64,000 nt of DNA from Roseiarcus sp963820795 (GTDB lineage Bacteria; Pseudomonadota; Alphaproteobacteria; Rhizobiales; Beijerinckiaceae): assembly GCA_963820795.1 (NCBI GenBank), contig CAWGBJ010000010.1:1-64000 (forward strand), read 5' to 3'. Of the stretch, positions 8,402-18,105 are shown in pieces (positions within the stretch are counted from its first letter, which is position 1; every line of letters begins with the position of its first letter). The notes beneath the pieces are model-generated. The model saw nothing but the letters and a program-made list of their open reading frames with translations. It was not told where the DNA came from and did no database searches. A program made the translations under genes and the position numbers.

Positions 8402-9738
8402 GGACACTTTGGACAATAACTGAATCGTGACGTGCGGTTTCGTCGTGCGCCGGACTGACTTAGGCGTTGGGGATTCCCGGATGTGGCGAAGGGGCGTAGT
8501 TCGATCGCATGATCGACGAGGCGGCGATTCGACTGCGATGGGAGAGGGTCGGCGCGCGGCTTGACGAGCGCGGTCGGCGGTTGTTTGCGGCGGCGGAGGT
8601 GCGGAGCGCTGGTCGTGGCGGTCTCGCGCTGGTCTCGAAGATTACCGGGCTGGCTCGTTCGACGATCAATCGCGGCGAAGACGACCTCGACGGCGAGCCG
8701 CTTGCGAAGGGGCGGGTTCGCCGTGCCGGAGGCGGGCGTCGGTCGGTATCGGAAGCTGACCCAGGGCTCGTCCCCGCGCTCAAGCGGCTGGTCGAACCGG
8801 CGACATTGGGCGATCCCATGCGGCCCTTGATGTGGGTGTCGAAAAGCATGGCGAAGCTGGCGGCGGCGCTGACCGAGATGGGACATCCGATCAGCGCCGA
8901 TACGGTCGGCACGGAGTTGGCGAAGCTCGGGTTCTCGCGCCAGTCCAATCGCAAGGCGGATGAAGGCTCGCACCATCCCGACCGCAACGCCCAGTTCGAA
9001 CACATCAACGCGAAAGTCGTTGCGGCGCAGGCCGGCCAACAGCCGGTCATCTCGGTCGATACGAAGAAGAAGGAGTTGCTCGGCAACTTCAAGAACGGCG
9101 GAACCGACTACCGTCCGAAAGGCGGTCCGCGGCGGGTGAACGTGCATGACTTCGAGGACAAGAAGCTCGGCAAGGTCGTGCCTTATGGGGTGTATGATGT
9201 GACCGCCAACGCCGGCTTCGTCAGCGTCGGGATCACCAGCGACACCGCCGAGTTTGCCGTGGCGTCGATCCGCTGCTGGCTCGAACGCATGGGACGAAAG
9301 CGCTATCCGCAGGCGCGAGAGCTGACGATCACGGCGGACTGCGGCGGCTCGAATGGGGCGCGCGTGCGGCTCTGGAAACTCGAACTGCAAAAGCTCGCCG
9401 ACGAGACCGGGCTTGCGATCCACGTCCACCACTATCCGCCAGGCACATCGAAGTGGAACAGGATCGAGCACCGCCTGTTCTGCCACATCACGCAGAACTG
9501 GCGCGGCCGACCGCTCACCGATCGTCTTGCCGTGGTCGAATTGATCGGCGCGACCACCACTACCGCCGGGCTCAAGGTCGAAAGCGCGCTCGACACGCGC
9601 CGCTATCAAAAAGGCATCAAAGTCAGCGATGCCACGATGAAGCGCCTCGACATCACCGCCGATCAGTTCCATCCCGAATGGAACTACACGATCAAGCCCA
9701 GACACCCTGATCTGTAGCACTTATTGTTCGAGGTGTCC
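8402..9738 (+). mobile_element. ISAzo13-family insertion sequence, complete
   Basis: The ends are imperfect inverted repeats: GGACACTTTGGACAATAA from 8402, and on the complement of the right end GGACACCTCGAACAATAA up to 9738. Both are flanked by TTA (8399-8401 and 9739-9741), consistent with a 3-bp target duplication. One intact transposase gene fills the element. Confidence 0.8.
8509..9717 (+). CDS. ISAzo13-family transposase
   Basis: The uninterrupted 402-residue protein has the ISAzo13 pattern. An N-terminal helix-turn-helix is followed by the catalytic core, with VISVDTKKKELLGNFKN (first Asp), a segment VNVHDFEDKKLGKVVPYGVYD, TITADCGGSNGAR (second Asp) and GTSKWNRIEHRLF (Glu). It is framed by intact inverted repeats, so this copy should be able to move. 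The reverse strand carries a 505-codon open frame, which is a shadow. Confidence 0.9.
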   Translation: MIDEAAIRLRWERVGARLDERGRRLFAAAEVRSAGRGGLALVSKITGLARSTINRGEDDLDGEPLAKGRVRRAGGGRRSVSEADPGLVPALKRLVEPATLGDPMRPLMWVSKSMAKLAAALTEMGHPISADTVGTELAKLGFSRQSNRKADEGSHHPDRNAQFEHINAKVVAAQAGQQPVISVDTKKKELLGNFKNGGTDYRPKGGPRRVNVHDFEDKKLGKVVPYGVYDVTANAGFVSVGITSDTAEFAVASIRCWLERMGRKRYPQARELTITADCGGSNGARVRLWKLELQKLADETGLAIHVHHYPPGTSKWNRIEHRLFCHITQNWRGRPLTDRLAVVELIGATTTTAGLKVESALDTRRYQKGIKVSDATMKRLDITADQFHPEWNYTIKPRHPDL

Positions 9739-9741
9739 TTA

Positions 9742-10483
9742 GTGGAAGCACGAGGTTGGCCATGCCTAGCGGCGAGCTACCTGCCGAATATCGGTTTTTT
9801 GCAGAAGCGTGCGTGATGCGCGCTCGTCGCGGCACAAACAGCGCCAAGTGGCTTAACTATCGCAACAATGGGAAGAATTGGCTCGAATGCGAGATGACAA
9901 AGCTGTTGTTTCGAATAATATTTCGACCGAAGACTGCGGGAGAATTCAATCGAAGGAAGACGCTGAACGGTTAGCGGTAGTCCGGGCGTCAACGCTCGGC
10001 GGGAGGGGCCAGTCCAGTGGCCCTGGCTGGAATTGACACCCTCGCTCTCGGTCTGCAATCGCTATATAATTGCAGCCGGATGCGTTGAGGTGCGACATGT
10101 TTGGACTGAAATGAGCGGCATTGGATCAGACGGAAAGGTTGGTGTCGACGACATTGGTTCCCCCGTTGAAGGGGTTGCCGCCACGCCCGACGCATAAGCC
10201 GTCCGGCATGGAGAAAGCCACGGAACGGTCGGACCGCCATGCGGCGAAGGACGAGGCGTCGGCGCGCCGGCGCAGTCCTGGTCTCCAGGCTTTCGATCGA
10301 CCGGGAAGTGACGCTGAGTGTCGACGCCCCGGAAGGCTCGCGCTTCAAGGGTTATGAGGAGATCCGTGCTCTCGCCGGTCGCGACGAAAGCAAGGCCCGT
10401 CGCTCGGTCTGGCTCTCGAGTCCGCGCAAAATTAGACCGTTATTGCGCCCCTAACGAGGATTTTGTTCTCGTTGTGACGGCGG
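9742..10483. other. IS debris; possible transposase remnant near 10264-10430
   Basis: A plus-strand frame encodes a segment with APEGSRFKGYEEI, reminiscent of the N-terminal region of an unclassified transposase family. Nothing complete can be read and several frame changes would be needed. The rest shows no gene. Confidence 0.3.
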
Positions 10484-12606
10484 TCATGCTGCTTTGAGGC
10501 CGACGGCCTGGATGAGCTTGTCGAGATCGTCGACGACGCGCTGGTAGAGACGGTCGAGTTGGGACCGGTGTTGGCTGAGCAGCTTGGCGTCGGCCTTGAC
10601 GGGCGAGAGGAGGCCAGCGGTCAGCGGGGCGTAGACGCGTTCGAAGAGCTTCAGGAAGACGAGGCAGATCGAGTAGCCGTTGGGGAGGAGCCGGTAGCGG
10701 CGCGAGTGCGGCAGCTTTTCGACCAGGCCCTTGGCGCGAAGCTTTGAAAGATCGTAGCGCAGCGACGCGAGGGTGTAGCGATCGGCGCTGGGGCCGAGGG
10801 CATCGACGACTTTGGGGTGGAGTTCGGCAGAGGTGAAGCTGTTGCCGGCGGCGATGTGACTGAAGCGCACGAGAGCGTGCATGAGGGCGAGCTGCCGCGG
10901 ATTGTCGAGTTTGAGGCCCGGAATGCGCTTTCCGGTGGCGGTGATCGTCGGTTGCGCCAGCTGTCGCAATTGCCCTCGATCAAGGAACGTTTCGACGATG
11001 TCTTGCTGGACGTTCAGGTAATTGTCGTTGATTGCCGAGAGGGTGCTGCGCAGGGCCGGCAGATTATCGACAGCCTTCCTGACGCGGTAGTCGGTGACGT
11101 TGTTGGTTGCCGCCTCGGTGCGCAGGATGAGGTGATCGCGCACGTATTGCTTGATGAAGCCGTTGCGATAATGGCTGCGGATCACCGGGTTGGCGAGGTC
11201 CATGTGTTCGATCTCTGTCTGCAGCTTGCCGTGATGGAGCTTGCTGACCTTGCGGCCGAAGATCGTCGTGATCTTGTTGGGCTGGCCGATGGTGCGATTG
11301 GCGTCGAAGAGCCGCTCGCCGAGCCTGTCGAGTGCGGCGCGACGATGGAAGACGAGATTGTCGCAGAACTCGGTCTGGGCGAAGAACAACCGATGATGGC
11401 AGCCGGCGTCTTCCCGTTCTGCCGCGGTAAAGAACGGCGTGAAGCAAGCGAGCCACTTCTGGCCGCAGATGACGAGGTCGCGAGGGCGTGATCTTGTTCT
11501 TCTGTCCGACCCGCGCTTCGTCGGCAAACCAGATCTCTATGGCGCTGGGATCGACGGCCTTTTCGCGCGCGATTTCCTCCAGGCGCGCCGGGAAGCTTTT
11601 TTAAAATCCTCGATCGCGTTCGCCGCCTGCGCGTGATGCTTTGGCCGCGCCGACAGCTTGCGATAGTCCATCGCCCGCAATTGCCGGCTCATCGTCTGGA
11701 TCGAGACGACGACGCTGTATTCCTCGAACATCCATTGGCAGAGGTCGACAAGCCGCCAGCGCACGACGCCATGCACGGCGGGAATCGGGCCATCCTCGAC
11801 CATGCGAGCCAACGCTGCGCGGTGCTCGGCTGTCAGGCGCGGCGTCTGCCCCGGGGCCTTGCCGGCAATGAGCCCGGAGGGGCCTTGGGCGTTGAACTTG
11901 AGAACCCAGTCCCGGACGATCTGAACCGTGACGCCGCCGATCTTGGCCGCTTCCGTCCGCGTCGTCCCGTCGTAAATCGCCGCCAGCGCCTTAGCTCGTC
12001 GGCCAGTTCTTGCAGGCGCTCGGGCTTGGCGCACCGCATGAAAGCGTTCGAGCATTGCTGAAAGTCGATGCCTTCCTCGCGCATGCGGTTTGCCAGCCAA
12101 TGATGCTGGTTGAGGCAGACCCGCGCCGAGAACGGCAGGTATGGACACATGCGCACGAACATCCGGCCCCATCGCTCGTCGTTGACATAGAAGTTGAATT
12201 GCACAACCCAGCGCTCAGCAAATTGCAAATGCCAGCGGTTCGCCGCCCTGTCGCCGATCGCGATCATGATGCGCGCCGGCTCGCGGGCCTTCAGTACGGC
12301 GACGACCTCGTCGGGCTTGGCGCCTTTGAAGTAGGGTTCGACGAACTCGTCGCGGCGACCTTTCGGCGCCTCCAGGACCGGAACGTTGCGCCTCTCCGAC
12401 CACTGCTTCAGCCACTGCTGAAAGCGATCGGCAATGCCATGCAACGTGCCCCGACTCACCGGGTACAAGTGTCGGTAGGCGTCGAAAAAACCAATGACCC
12501 TCTCCGGCTGTTGAAACGGCTGGATCAATCCGTTGAGCAGAATCCGGTCGAAGCAGCGATAGTGAAAGCGAATGCTGTCCCTGTGGTGCTCATAGAAAGA
12601 GTTCAT
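10484..12606 (-). pseudogene. conserved protein of unknown function, split by a transposase fragment
   Basis: The 5' part (12606 to about 11993) starts MNSFYEHHRDSIRFHYRCFD and runs to ERLQELADEL. The 3' part (about 11489 to 10484) resumes with RDLVICGQKWLACF and ends DDLDKLIQAVGLKAA. Together they give roughly 540 residues. I believe this matches a widespread proteobacterial protein of unknown function, but I can name no domain. The C-terminal region contains a winged-helix-like stretch (YTLASLRYDLSKLRAKGLVE) ending in RRYRLLPNG, which suggests nucleic-acid binding. The insert at 11490-11993 makes it non-functional as one protein. The 3' part stays open and could start within the insert. Confidence 0.65.
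11490..11993 (-). mobile_element. internal fragment of an IS630 transposase
   Basis: The fragment runs from KALAAIYDGTTRTEAAKIGG to IWFADEARVGQKNKIT and is closely related to the IS630 copy at 14127-16780. It contains neither end of the element nor the last half of the catalytic domain. It keeps the A6G slippery run (11596-11602) where the reading frame passes from EDFKK to SFPARLEEIA. A bare internal fragment inside another gene implies deletion or recombination rather than simple transposition. Confidence 0.7.
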
Positions 12607-12635
12607 GGAAGGCCCCGTCGAGGTGAACTCGGCAG

Positions 12636-12658
12636 GGTAGCCGGTCTCTCCGGCTACC
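12636..12658. repeat. 9-bp perfect hairpin upstream of the split gene
   Basis: GGTAGCCGG (12636-12644) and CCGGCTACC (12650-12658) enclose TCTCT. It sits 30 bases upstream of the start at 12606 and 40 bases from the IS630 copy that begins at 12699. No T-run follows on either strand. Confidence 0.5.
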
Positions 12659-12698
12659 GCCCAGGCACCGCAGGGATATCAAGGGCAAAGCCCTTGGC

Positions 12699-13979
12699 TA
12701 GTTCATCGATTCCATGAAACCGATCTTTTGTCGGGGATTTATTGCTTCTTTGCGGGCCTGTAGGCTGCTTTTTTGATTCGCGAGACGAGATTCGAAGATC
12801 ATGACGGCGCGGCGACGAGCGATTGAGTTGTCGATCGGAGAAGAGGATTTGGCGAGGCTTGTTTCGATAGCACGCTCGCGAACGGAGCCGGCGAGCCGGG
12901 TCGAGCGAGCGCGAATGCTGTTGGCTTACCGGAAGGACCCCTCGTTCTTTGCGGTGGGTCAAGCTTTGGGGGTGCATCATCAGACGGTCCAGCGCTGCGT
13001 TGAGCGGGCGCTGGCCTATGGTGCAATGGCGGCGCTCGACGATCGTCCCCGGCCGGGCAAGGAGCCGACGATCACTGCCGAGGCCAGGACATGGCTGGTC
13101 TCTCTGGCCTGCCGCAAGGCGAAGGACTTGGGCTATCCGCACGAATTGTGGACGACGCGGCTTCTGGCTCGTCACGCGCGCGAGCATGGACCCACCGAAG
13201 GGCACGCCTGCCTTGGCAAGCTGGTTCAGGGCACTTTGTGCAAGATACTCAATGAGCAGGAGATAAAGCCGCACAAGATGCGCTACTACCTGGAACGCCG
13301 CGACCCCGAGTTCAAAGCCAAGATGGCGGAAGTTCTGTGCGTCTACCGCGAGGTCAAGATCATTAAAGAAACCGCGGCCGCATCGAAGAAGAAGCCGAGC
13401 GACGCGGTGGCGATCGTCTCCTATGACGAGAAACCCGGCATCCAGGCGATCGCCACGACCGCCCCGGATCTGCCGCCCGAGCCCGGCGCGCACGCGACCT
13501 TCGCGCGCGATCATGAATATAAACGCCACGGCACGGTCAGCTTGCTGGCCGGCATCGATCTGCTCACCGGCCAGATCCACGCCCTCGTCAAGGACCGCCA
13601 CCGCAGCCGCGAATTCATTGAATTCCTCAAGCTCATCGACGCCGCCTATCCGGCCCACACAGCGATCAAGCTGATCCTCGACAATCATTCAGCGCACATC
13701 TCAAAGGAGACCAAGGCTTGGCTCGCGGACCAGCCGATCGGTCGCTTCGAATTCACCTTTACCCCCAAGCACGGCTCGTGGCTCAATCTCGTCGAAGGCT
13801 TCTTCTCAAAGCTCGCCCGCTCGGTGCTGCGCCATATCCGCGTCGCCTCCAAACAGGAACTCAAGGACCGCATCATGGCCGCAATGGATCACTTCAATCA
13901 CGACCCCGCCGTCCACACTTGGTCCTATAAGCTCGACCAAGCCGCCTGATATGATTCGAATTTCGAAATCGATGAACTA
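12699..13979 (+). mobile_element. IS630-family insertion sequence (copy 3), complete
   Basis: The ends share TAGTTCATCGATT as an inverted repeat (12699-12711 and its complement ending at 13979), with TA at both borders. A remnant of the same element type lies at 22161-22530. Confidence 0.85.
12801..13949 (+). CDS. IS630-family transposase, single intact frame
   Basis: The 382-residue protein has an N-terminal helix-turn-helix (FAVGQALGVHHQTVQRCVER, about residues 50-70) and the DDE core: first Asp in AIVSYDEKPG, second in LILDNHSAHIS, Glu in GSWLNLVEGFFSKLAR. Unlike the two other IS630 types in the window it needs no frameshift. Complete ends and frame indicate a potentially active copy. Confidence 0.9.
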   Translation: MTARRRAIELSIGEEDLARLVSIARSRTEPASRVERARMLLAYRKDPSFFAVGQALGVHHQTVQRCVERALAYGAMAALDDRPRPGKEPTITAEARTWLVSLACRKAKDLGYPHELWTTRLLARHAREHGPTEGHACLGKLVQGTLCKILNEQEIKPHKMRYYLERRDPEFKAKMAEVLCVYREVKIIKETAAASKKKPSDAVAIVSYDEKPGIQAIATTAPDLPPEPGAHATFARDHEYKRHGTVSLLAGIDLLTGQIHALVKDRHRSREFIEFLKLIDAAYPAHTAIKLILDNHSAHISKETKAWLADQPIGRFEFTFTPKHGSWLNLVEGFFSKLARSVLRHIRVASKQELKDRIMAAMDHFNHDPAVHTWSYKLDQAA

Positions 13980-14698
13980 GTTCGCGAACACCGGAAACGT
14001 CGAATTGGACGAATAAGACAAAGCAACTATCGACGCTACGCGACGAGTTGGCGCAAGGCTTCTCACATGACGCGTCTTTGACAAATCTCCGCGAGGAGAT
14101 GCGATCGCCGACGTCCGCGCGTTTAATACCAAGACTCACTGATCAGAACAGGTACGCCCAATCGCGCATTCCGATGGAGATGATTTTCCAGGGCTGATCG
14201 ACGAGCCTGTTCCAGGCGTCGCAGCAGTGGTTGACGATGTCGTCGTAGGATTTGAAGACTTGGTTTGACAGCCAATTGTCGCGCATGAACTGCCAGACGT
14301 TTTCCGGCGGATTCAGTTCGGGGCACTTTGCGGGCGGCAAGACCAGCGTGATGTTGGGTGGGACGTCGAGGCGGCCGGAGAGATGCCAACCGGCCTGATC
14401 GACGAGCAGCGCGGCGTGGGCGCCTGGCGCGATCTGCGTGGCGATTTCGGCCAGATGCAGGTTCATCGCCTCGGTATCGCAGCGGGGCATGACGAGCCCC
14501 GCGCCCTTGCCGTCCTTCGGGCAGATCGCGCCGAAGATGTAGGCCGAGGCGGTTCGCTGGTCTTTCGGGGCGCTCGGCCGCGATCCCCGTTTGGCCCATC
14601 GCCGGGTGATCTTGTTCTTCTGGCCGACGCGGGCCTCGTCGGCGAACCAGACCTCTACGCGATCGGCGTCGACGCCGGCTTGGCGCCCGATCTCCTCC

Positions 14699-14707
14699 GG
14701 GCGCGCG
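14699..14707. repeat. left copy of IS4 target duplication GGGCGCGCG
   Basis: The same nine bases occur at 16194-16202 on the other side of the IS4 element, and once in the uninterrupted reading frame. Confidence 0.75.
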
Positions 14708-16193
14708 GCTAGCTGATGCACACATCTGGGTGCGGCGAAATGACTCAGCGGGAGCTTTGGGGCTTCCGGGATGAGGAGGGGATGTGATTCTGTGTCTGGC
14801 GCTTTGATTCGCTTGGAGCGCCATGATGTCGAACGAACAGTATTGCTTGGGTCGGTTCGGGGATCGCCGCCTCGACAAAGGGGGGCGGCGCTTCTCGAAA
14901 ACATCGTCACGCGCGCCACGTCATGCGTGCGGCGAGCCGCGGACGGGGAGCGCGCGCAGACCGTGCGCTATGGCCGCTTTTTAGCCAATGAGAAGGTGAC
15001 GTTGGAGGCCCTGCTCGCCGGCTGGAGCGAGCAAACTCGGTTTGCGGCGGCGGGCCTGCATGTTCTGGCGATCCAGGACACCAGCGAGATCAACTTCAAG
15101 ACGACACCCGAGCGGCGGCGCGGTTTGGGCGAGATCGGCAAGGGCGGCGGGCGCGGCGTGCTGCTGCACGCCATGCTGGCGCTCGACGCCGACAGCGACG
15201 CTTGCCTTGGCCTGGTGGCCGGAGAGGTCTGGACGCGGCCGGGCCGGGTCACGGTTCCGCACGCCAAGCGGCCGCTTGAAGAGAGGGAATCGCGGCGCTG
15301 GCTCAGCACCGCCGAGCGAGCCAAAGAGGTGCTTAAGGCGGCCGCTTGCGTCACCGTAATCGACGATCGCGAAGGCGACATTTACGCCAAATGGGCTTCG
15401 GTTGCGGCGCAGAACTTTCATCTTCTGACGCGTTCGATGCATGACCGCGCCCTGATCGATGGCGCGAGCCTTTATGCGACGGGCGCCGCTTTGCCGATCG
15501 CCGACGTGACGACGATCGATCTTCCGGCTCGCGCCCATCAGCCGGCCCGTCAGGCCAAGCTTTCGCTGCGCTTTGGACGCGTGACGATCAAGAGACCGCA
15601 AGGCGCGTCGCCCTCCTTGGCCAAGAGCGTCGATCTGACCTTGATCGAGGTCGTCGAGGATTCTCCGCCGGCCGGCGCCGAGCCTTTGCATTGGCGCCTT
15701 TTGACGACCCACGAGGTCGCCGACGCCGCCGCGGCCTGGCGGATCGTTGGATGGTACAAGAAACGCTGGACAATCGAGCAGCTCTTCCGGCTCATCAAGA
15801 CCGAAGGCCTTCAACTCGAAGACAGCCGCCTGGAAACCGCCGATCGATTGCTCAAGCTCACCGCAATCGCCGCCAAGGCCGCCGTCATAACCCTGCAGCT
15901 CGTCCAAGCCCGTGACGGCCGCAGCGCCGACCCGGCCAGCCGCGTCTTCAGCGAGGAGCAAATCGAGCTCCTCGCCGCGTTCGCTGCGAAATACCGGGGC
16001 CGGACAGCGCTGCAAAGCAACCCTCATCCAGCCAAAAGCCTCGCCTGGGCCGCTTGGATCATCGCCAGGCTCGGCGGTTGGGACGGCTACCCGCGAACCA
16101 AGCCAGGCCCCATAACCATGCGGCGCGGCGTGGAATACTTTCTCGGCGTCGCCCAAGCCTGGAGCACGCTCAAAAATGTGTGAGTTTGCTAGC
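14708..16193 (+). mobile_element. IS4-family insertion sequence
   Basis: The ends are related inverted repeats: GCTAGCTGATGCACACAT at 14708, and on the complement of the right end GCTAGCAAACTCACACAT finishing at 16193. The 1486-bp element sits inside the IS630 transposase and is flanked by a 9-bp direct repeat, within the range known for IS4. Confidence 0.85.
14771..16183 (+). CDS. IS4-family transposase, 5' frame disturbed
   Basis: The frame encodes the IS4 core: first Asp in HVLAIQDTSEINF, second in VTVIDDREGDIYAKW, and the Y-(2)-R-(3)-E-(6)-K signature in WYKKRWTIEQLFRLIKTEG. The expected N-terminus (MSNEQYCLGRFGDRRLDKGG) lies in another frame starting at 14826. One missing G in a G6 run near 14880 separates the two. 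Either this copy is frameshifted, or translation begins at 14771 with an unrelated leader. Confidence 0.85.
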   Translation: MRRGCDSVSGALIRLERHDVERTVLLGSVRGSPPRQRGAALLENIVTRATSCVRRAADGERAQTVRYGRFLANEKVTLEALLAGWSEQTRFAAAGLHVLAIQDTSEINFKTTPERRRGLGEIGKGGGRGVLLHAMLALDADSDACLGLVAGEVWTRPGRVTVPHAKRPLEERESRRWLSTAERAKEVLKAAACVTVIDDREGDIYAKWASVAAQNFHLLTRSMHDRALIDGASLYATGAALPIADVTTIDLPARAHQPARQAKLSLRFGRVTIKRPQGASPSLAKSVDLTLIEVVEDSPPAGAEPLHWRLLTTHEVADAAAAWRIVGWYKKRWTIEQLFRLIKTEGLQLEDSRLETADRLLKLTAIAAKAAVITLQLVQARDGRSADPASRVFSEEQIELLAAFAAKYRGRTALQSNPHPAKSLAWAAWIIARLGGWDGYPRTKPGPITMRRGVEYFLGVAQAWSTLKNV

Positions 16194-16780
16194 GGGCGCG
16201 CGGGGAGACTTTTTTAAAATCCTCGATCGCGCCGGCCGCCTGCGTATGATGGCGAGGACGGGCCGACAGCTTGCGATAATTCAGGGCGCGCAGTTCGCGG
16301 CTCATCGTCTGCTTGGACACGACGACCCGAAATTCCTCCCAAATCCACTGGCAAAGATCGACGATCCGCCATCGCACGACGCCATGCGCCGAAGGGATCG
16401 AACCGCTCTCGACGATCGCCGTCAGGGCGGCGCGCTGTTCGTCGTTCAGGCGCGGCGTCGGTCCCGGCGCCTTGCGATCGATCAGGCCCTCGGGGCCGTG
16501 CGCATTGAACTTCAGCACCCAGTCGCGGATGATTTGCAGCGTCACCCCGCCGATCTTCGACGCCTCGGTCCGCGTCGCGCCTTCGTAGATCGCCGCCAAC
16601 GCCAGCAACCGCCGAGCCTGCGGCCCGTCCTTCGAACGCCTCGCCGCAGCCCTCACCAGCGCGGCGTCAAAATCGGGCCGAAGCGCTATCGGCATGGCGA
16701 ACCCCCTTTGTTCGCCACCTTGAATCAGACAATTGCCGATTCGAAAACCCCCACCGAGTCACGCCTCGCGGGAATTGGTA

Positions 16781-18105
16781 TAAGCGAGTGCGAGCGTTTG
16801 CAGCGACAAATCGCGCGGCCTCATGTGCAGATTTTCGCCGACGAAGATCGACACGATCACCGCGCCTAGCCTGCTTCCGCGAATTGACGCATCGATCACA
16901 ATCGACGGCGATGAACGACTTCCTGTCGTGCTGGGCACCAATCGAATGTCGGGGTTACGCGCAGGTTCTTCCAGAGGCAGAGCAGAAGATCTGAGGACGA
17001 GGATTCCGACTCAGTCCGATCGATCGGACAACCTCTCCATCCCACGGCGTGACAAAGAGAGGGTTGGCGGCGCGAGCCTGCACGGCGGGTCGGCAGTGCC
17101 GCAAGTCACGCGGATCGCGTCGAGCGATCCGGGAAGCGCCGCCCCAACGCGAGAGAGAAGACCGCCGGCTCGTCGCGCGTCGACCGAACGCGGTCGCTTC
17201 AATCGAAGCTTGGCTATCGAGAACGGCGCGACGTCTCAGGCGGGGGTTCGGCTCGAGTGTCGGCGGCCGGGCGCGCGATGCGCGGCGTACTTCGCGGCAT
17301 GGGGACTGACCGGTTCGCAATCGCAGCGAGAGTTGGCGAACGTCGACGTCGCGACGTCGGTCGCAGATGGCGCGCGAGACGCCGGCGTAGGCGCCAAGCG
17401 AGCGGGCTCGAGCCGCGGATGTCGAGTAAACAACCGACGTTGCGGAAGCACGCCGACGGCGAACAGCGGATGACCTTTCTTGCCGTCGCGGCGGCAGGCA
17501 GTCGCCGATAAGCAAGGGGTCAATGAATGCGAGCTGATACGAATGCGTTGTTGGACGCGGACGCAGCGGACGAGGTGTTTCTGAGAGGGCAACTTGCGGC
17601 TCTGCATCAGTGCAGCGTGAAGTCCTTGCGCAACGCGCGTGTCTGCCGCGGCTAGGTCCTCTTCGTCAAAATCGGCAGAAGCGTGCGCGCCATCGCATGT
17701 CTGATGTGCTCGCTTACGAGCGAGATGACTTGTTACGTTCGGGGAGCGGCCGGCGTCATGTTGAAGCGTAAGTCGTCGAGGAGGCCGCGGCGCCAAGGCG
17801 CTGCCTCGATAGCGCCCGACGTCGCCCGATCGCGCGGCGCCAAGTTTGGATTTCCGCCAGAGCGACCACCCATTTTCCAAAGGTCGCCGCCCGTCGCGAC
17901 TATCGATCGCCGGCGCGTTGTCGCGTCGCTTATCGGCGGCGCGAGCCGACACGAAGAGTTGATTCTGCATCGGCGAGTAAACAACGATGGCCGAGTAAAC
18001 AACGATGGCCGATCGCGCCCGCCGCAACAGGCCGCGACGGCCGGGCCATGCGCGTCGCATGTCGTCTTGCAATCAGAAGCGTGAACGCAAATATGGAGGT
18101 TTGTG
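16781..18105. other. GC-rich stretch with repeats, no convincing gene
   Basis: Long open frames exist on both strands (216 codons plus at 16823, 278 codons minus at 17236), but they overlap one another, are Arg/Ser/Ala-rich and show no family signature. The motif GAGTAAACAAC occurs at 17424-17434 and twice in the tandem repeat at 17975-18010. The stretch is the upstream region of the 612-aa gene. Confidence 0.4.
17975..18010 (+). repeat. two tandem 18-bp repeats, iteron-like
   Basis: GAGTAAACAACGATGGCC is repeated exactly (17975-17992, 17993-18010) about 95 bases before the start of the 612-aa protein. Its first 11 bases recur at 17424. This could be a protein-binding array such as iterons or an operator. 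Confidence 0.6.

Larger units (their letters stand above)
14143..16695 (-). pseudogene. IS630-family transposase, split by IS4 insertion
   Basis: The N-terminal half (16695-16203) has the helix-turn-helix EASKIGGVTLQIIRDWVLKF and ends at the slippery run AAAAAAG (16209-16215). The C-terminal half (about 14707-14143) carries VWFADEARVGQKNK (first Asp), LLVDQAGWH (second) and CPELNPPENVWQF (Glu). Removing the IS4 element and one copy of the 9-bp duplication rejoins the halves. The C-terminal half then lies in the -1 frame, as expected for programmed frameshifting. Confidence 0.8.
14127..16780 (-). mobile_element. IS630-family insertion sequence (copy 2), interrupted by IS4
   Basis: TACCAA at 14127-14132 and TTGGTA at 16775-16780 form the outer ends. 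The element is split by the IS4-family insertion at 14708-16193. The flanking dinucleotides (AA and TA) do not match perfectly, so the ends are approximate by a base or two. Confidence 0.7.

Noticed and set aside
8203..9720. 505-codon open frame on the minus strand
   Set aside because: Antisense to the intact ISAzo13 transposase and without any domain.
14981..16156. 391-codon minus-strand frame
   Set aside because: Antisense to the IS4 transposase core motifs.
17975..18010. Tandem repeat considered as a CRISPR array
   Set aside because: Two directly adjoining 18-bp units with no spacers and no cas genes nearby.
16955..18072. Long minus-strand frames (186 and 278 codons) considered as genes
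   Set aside because: They overlap competing plus-strand frames of similar length, have Arg/Ser-rich random-like composition, and lack starts with ribosome-binding sites.
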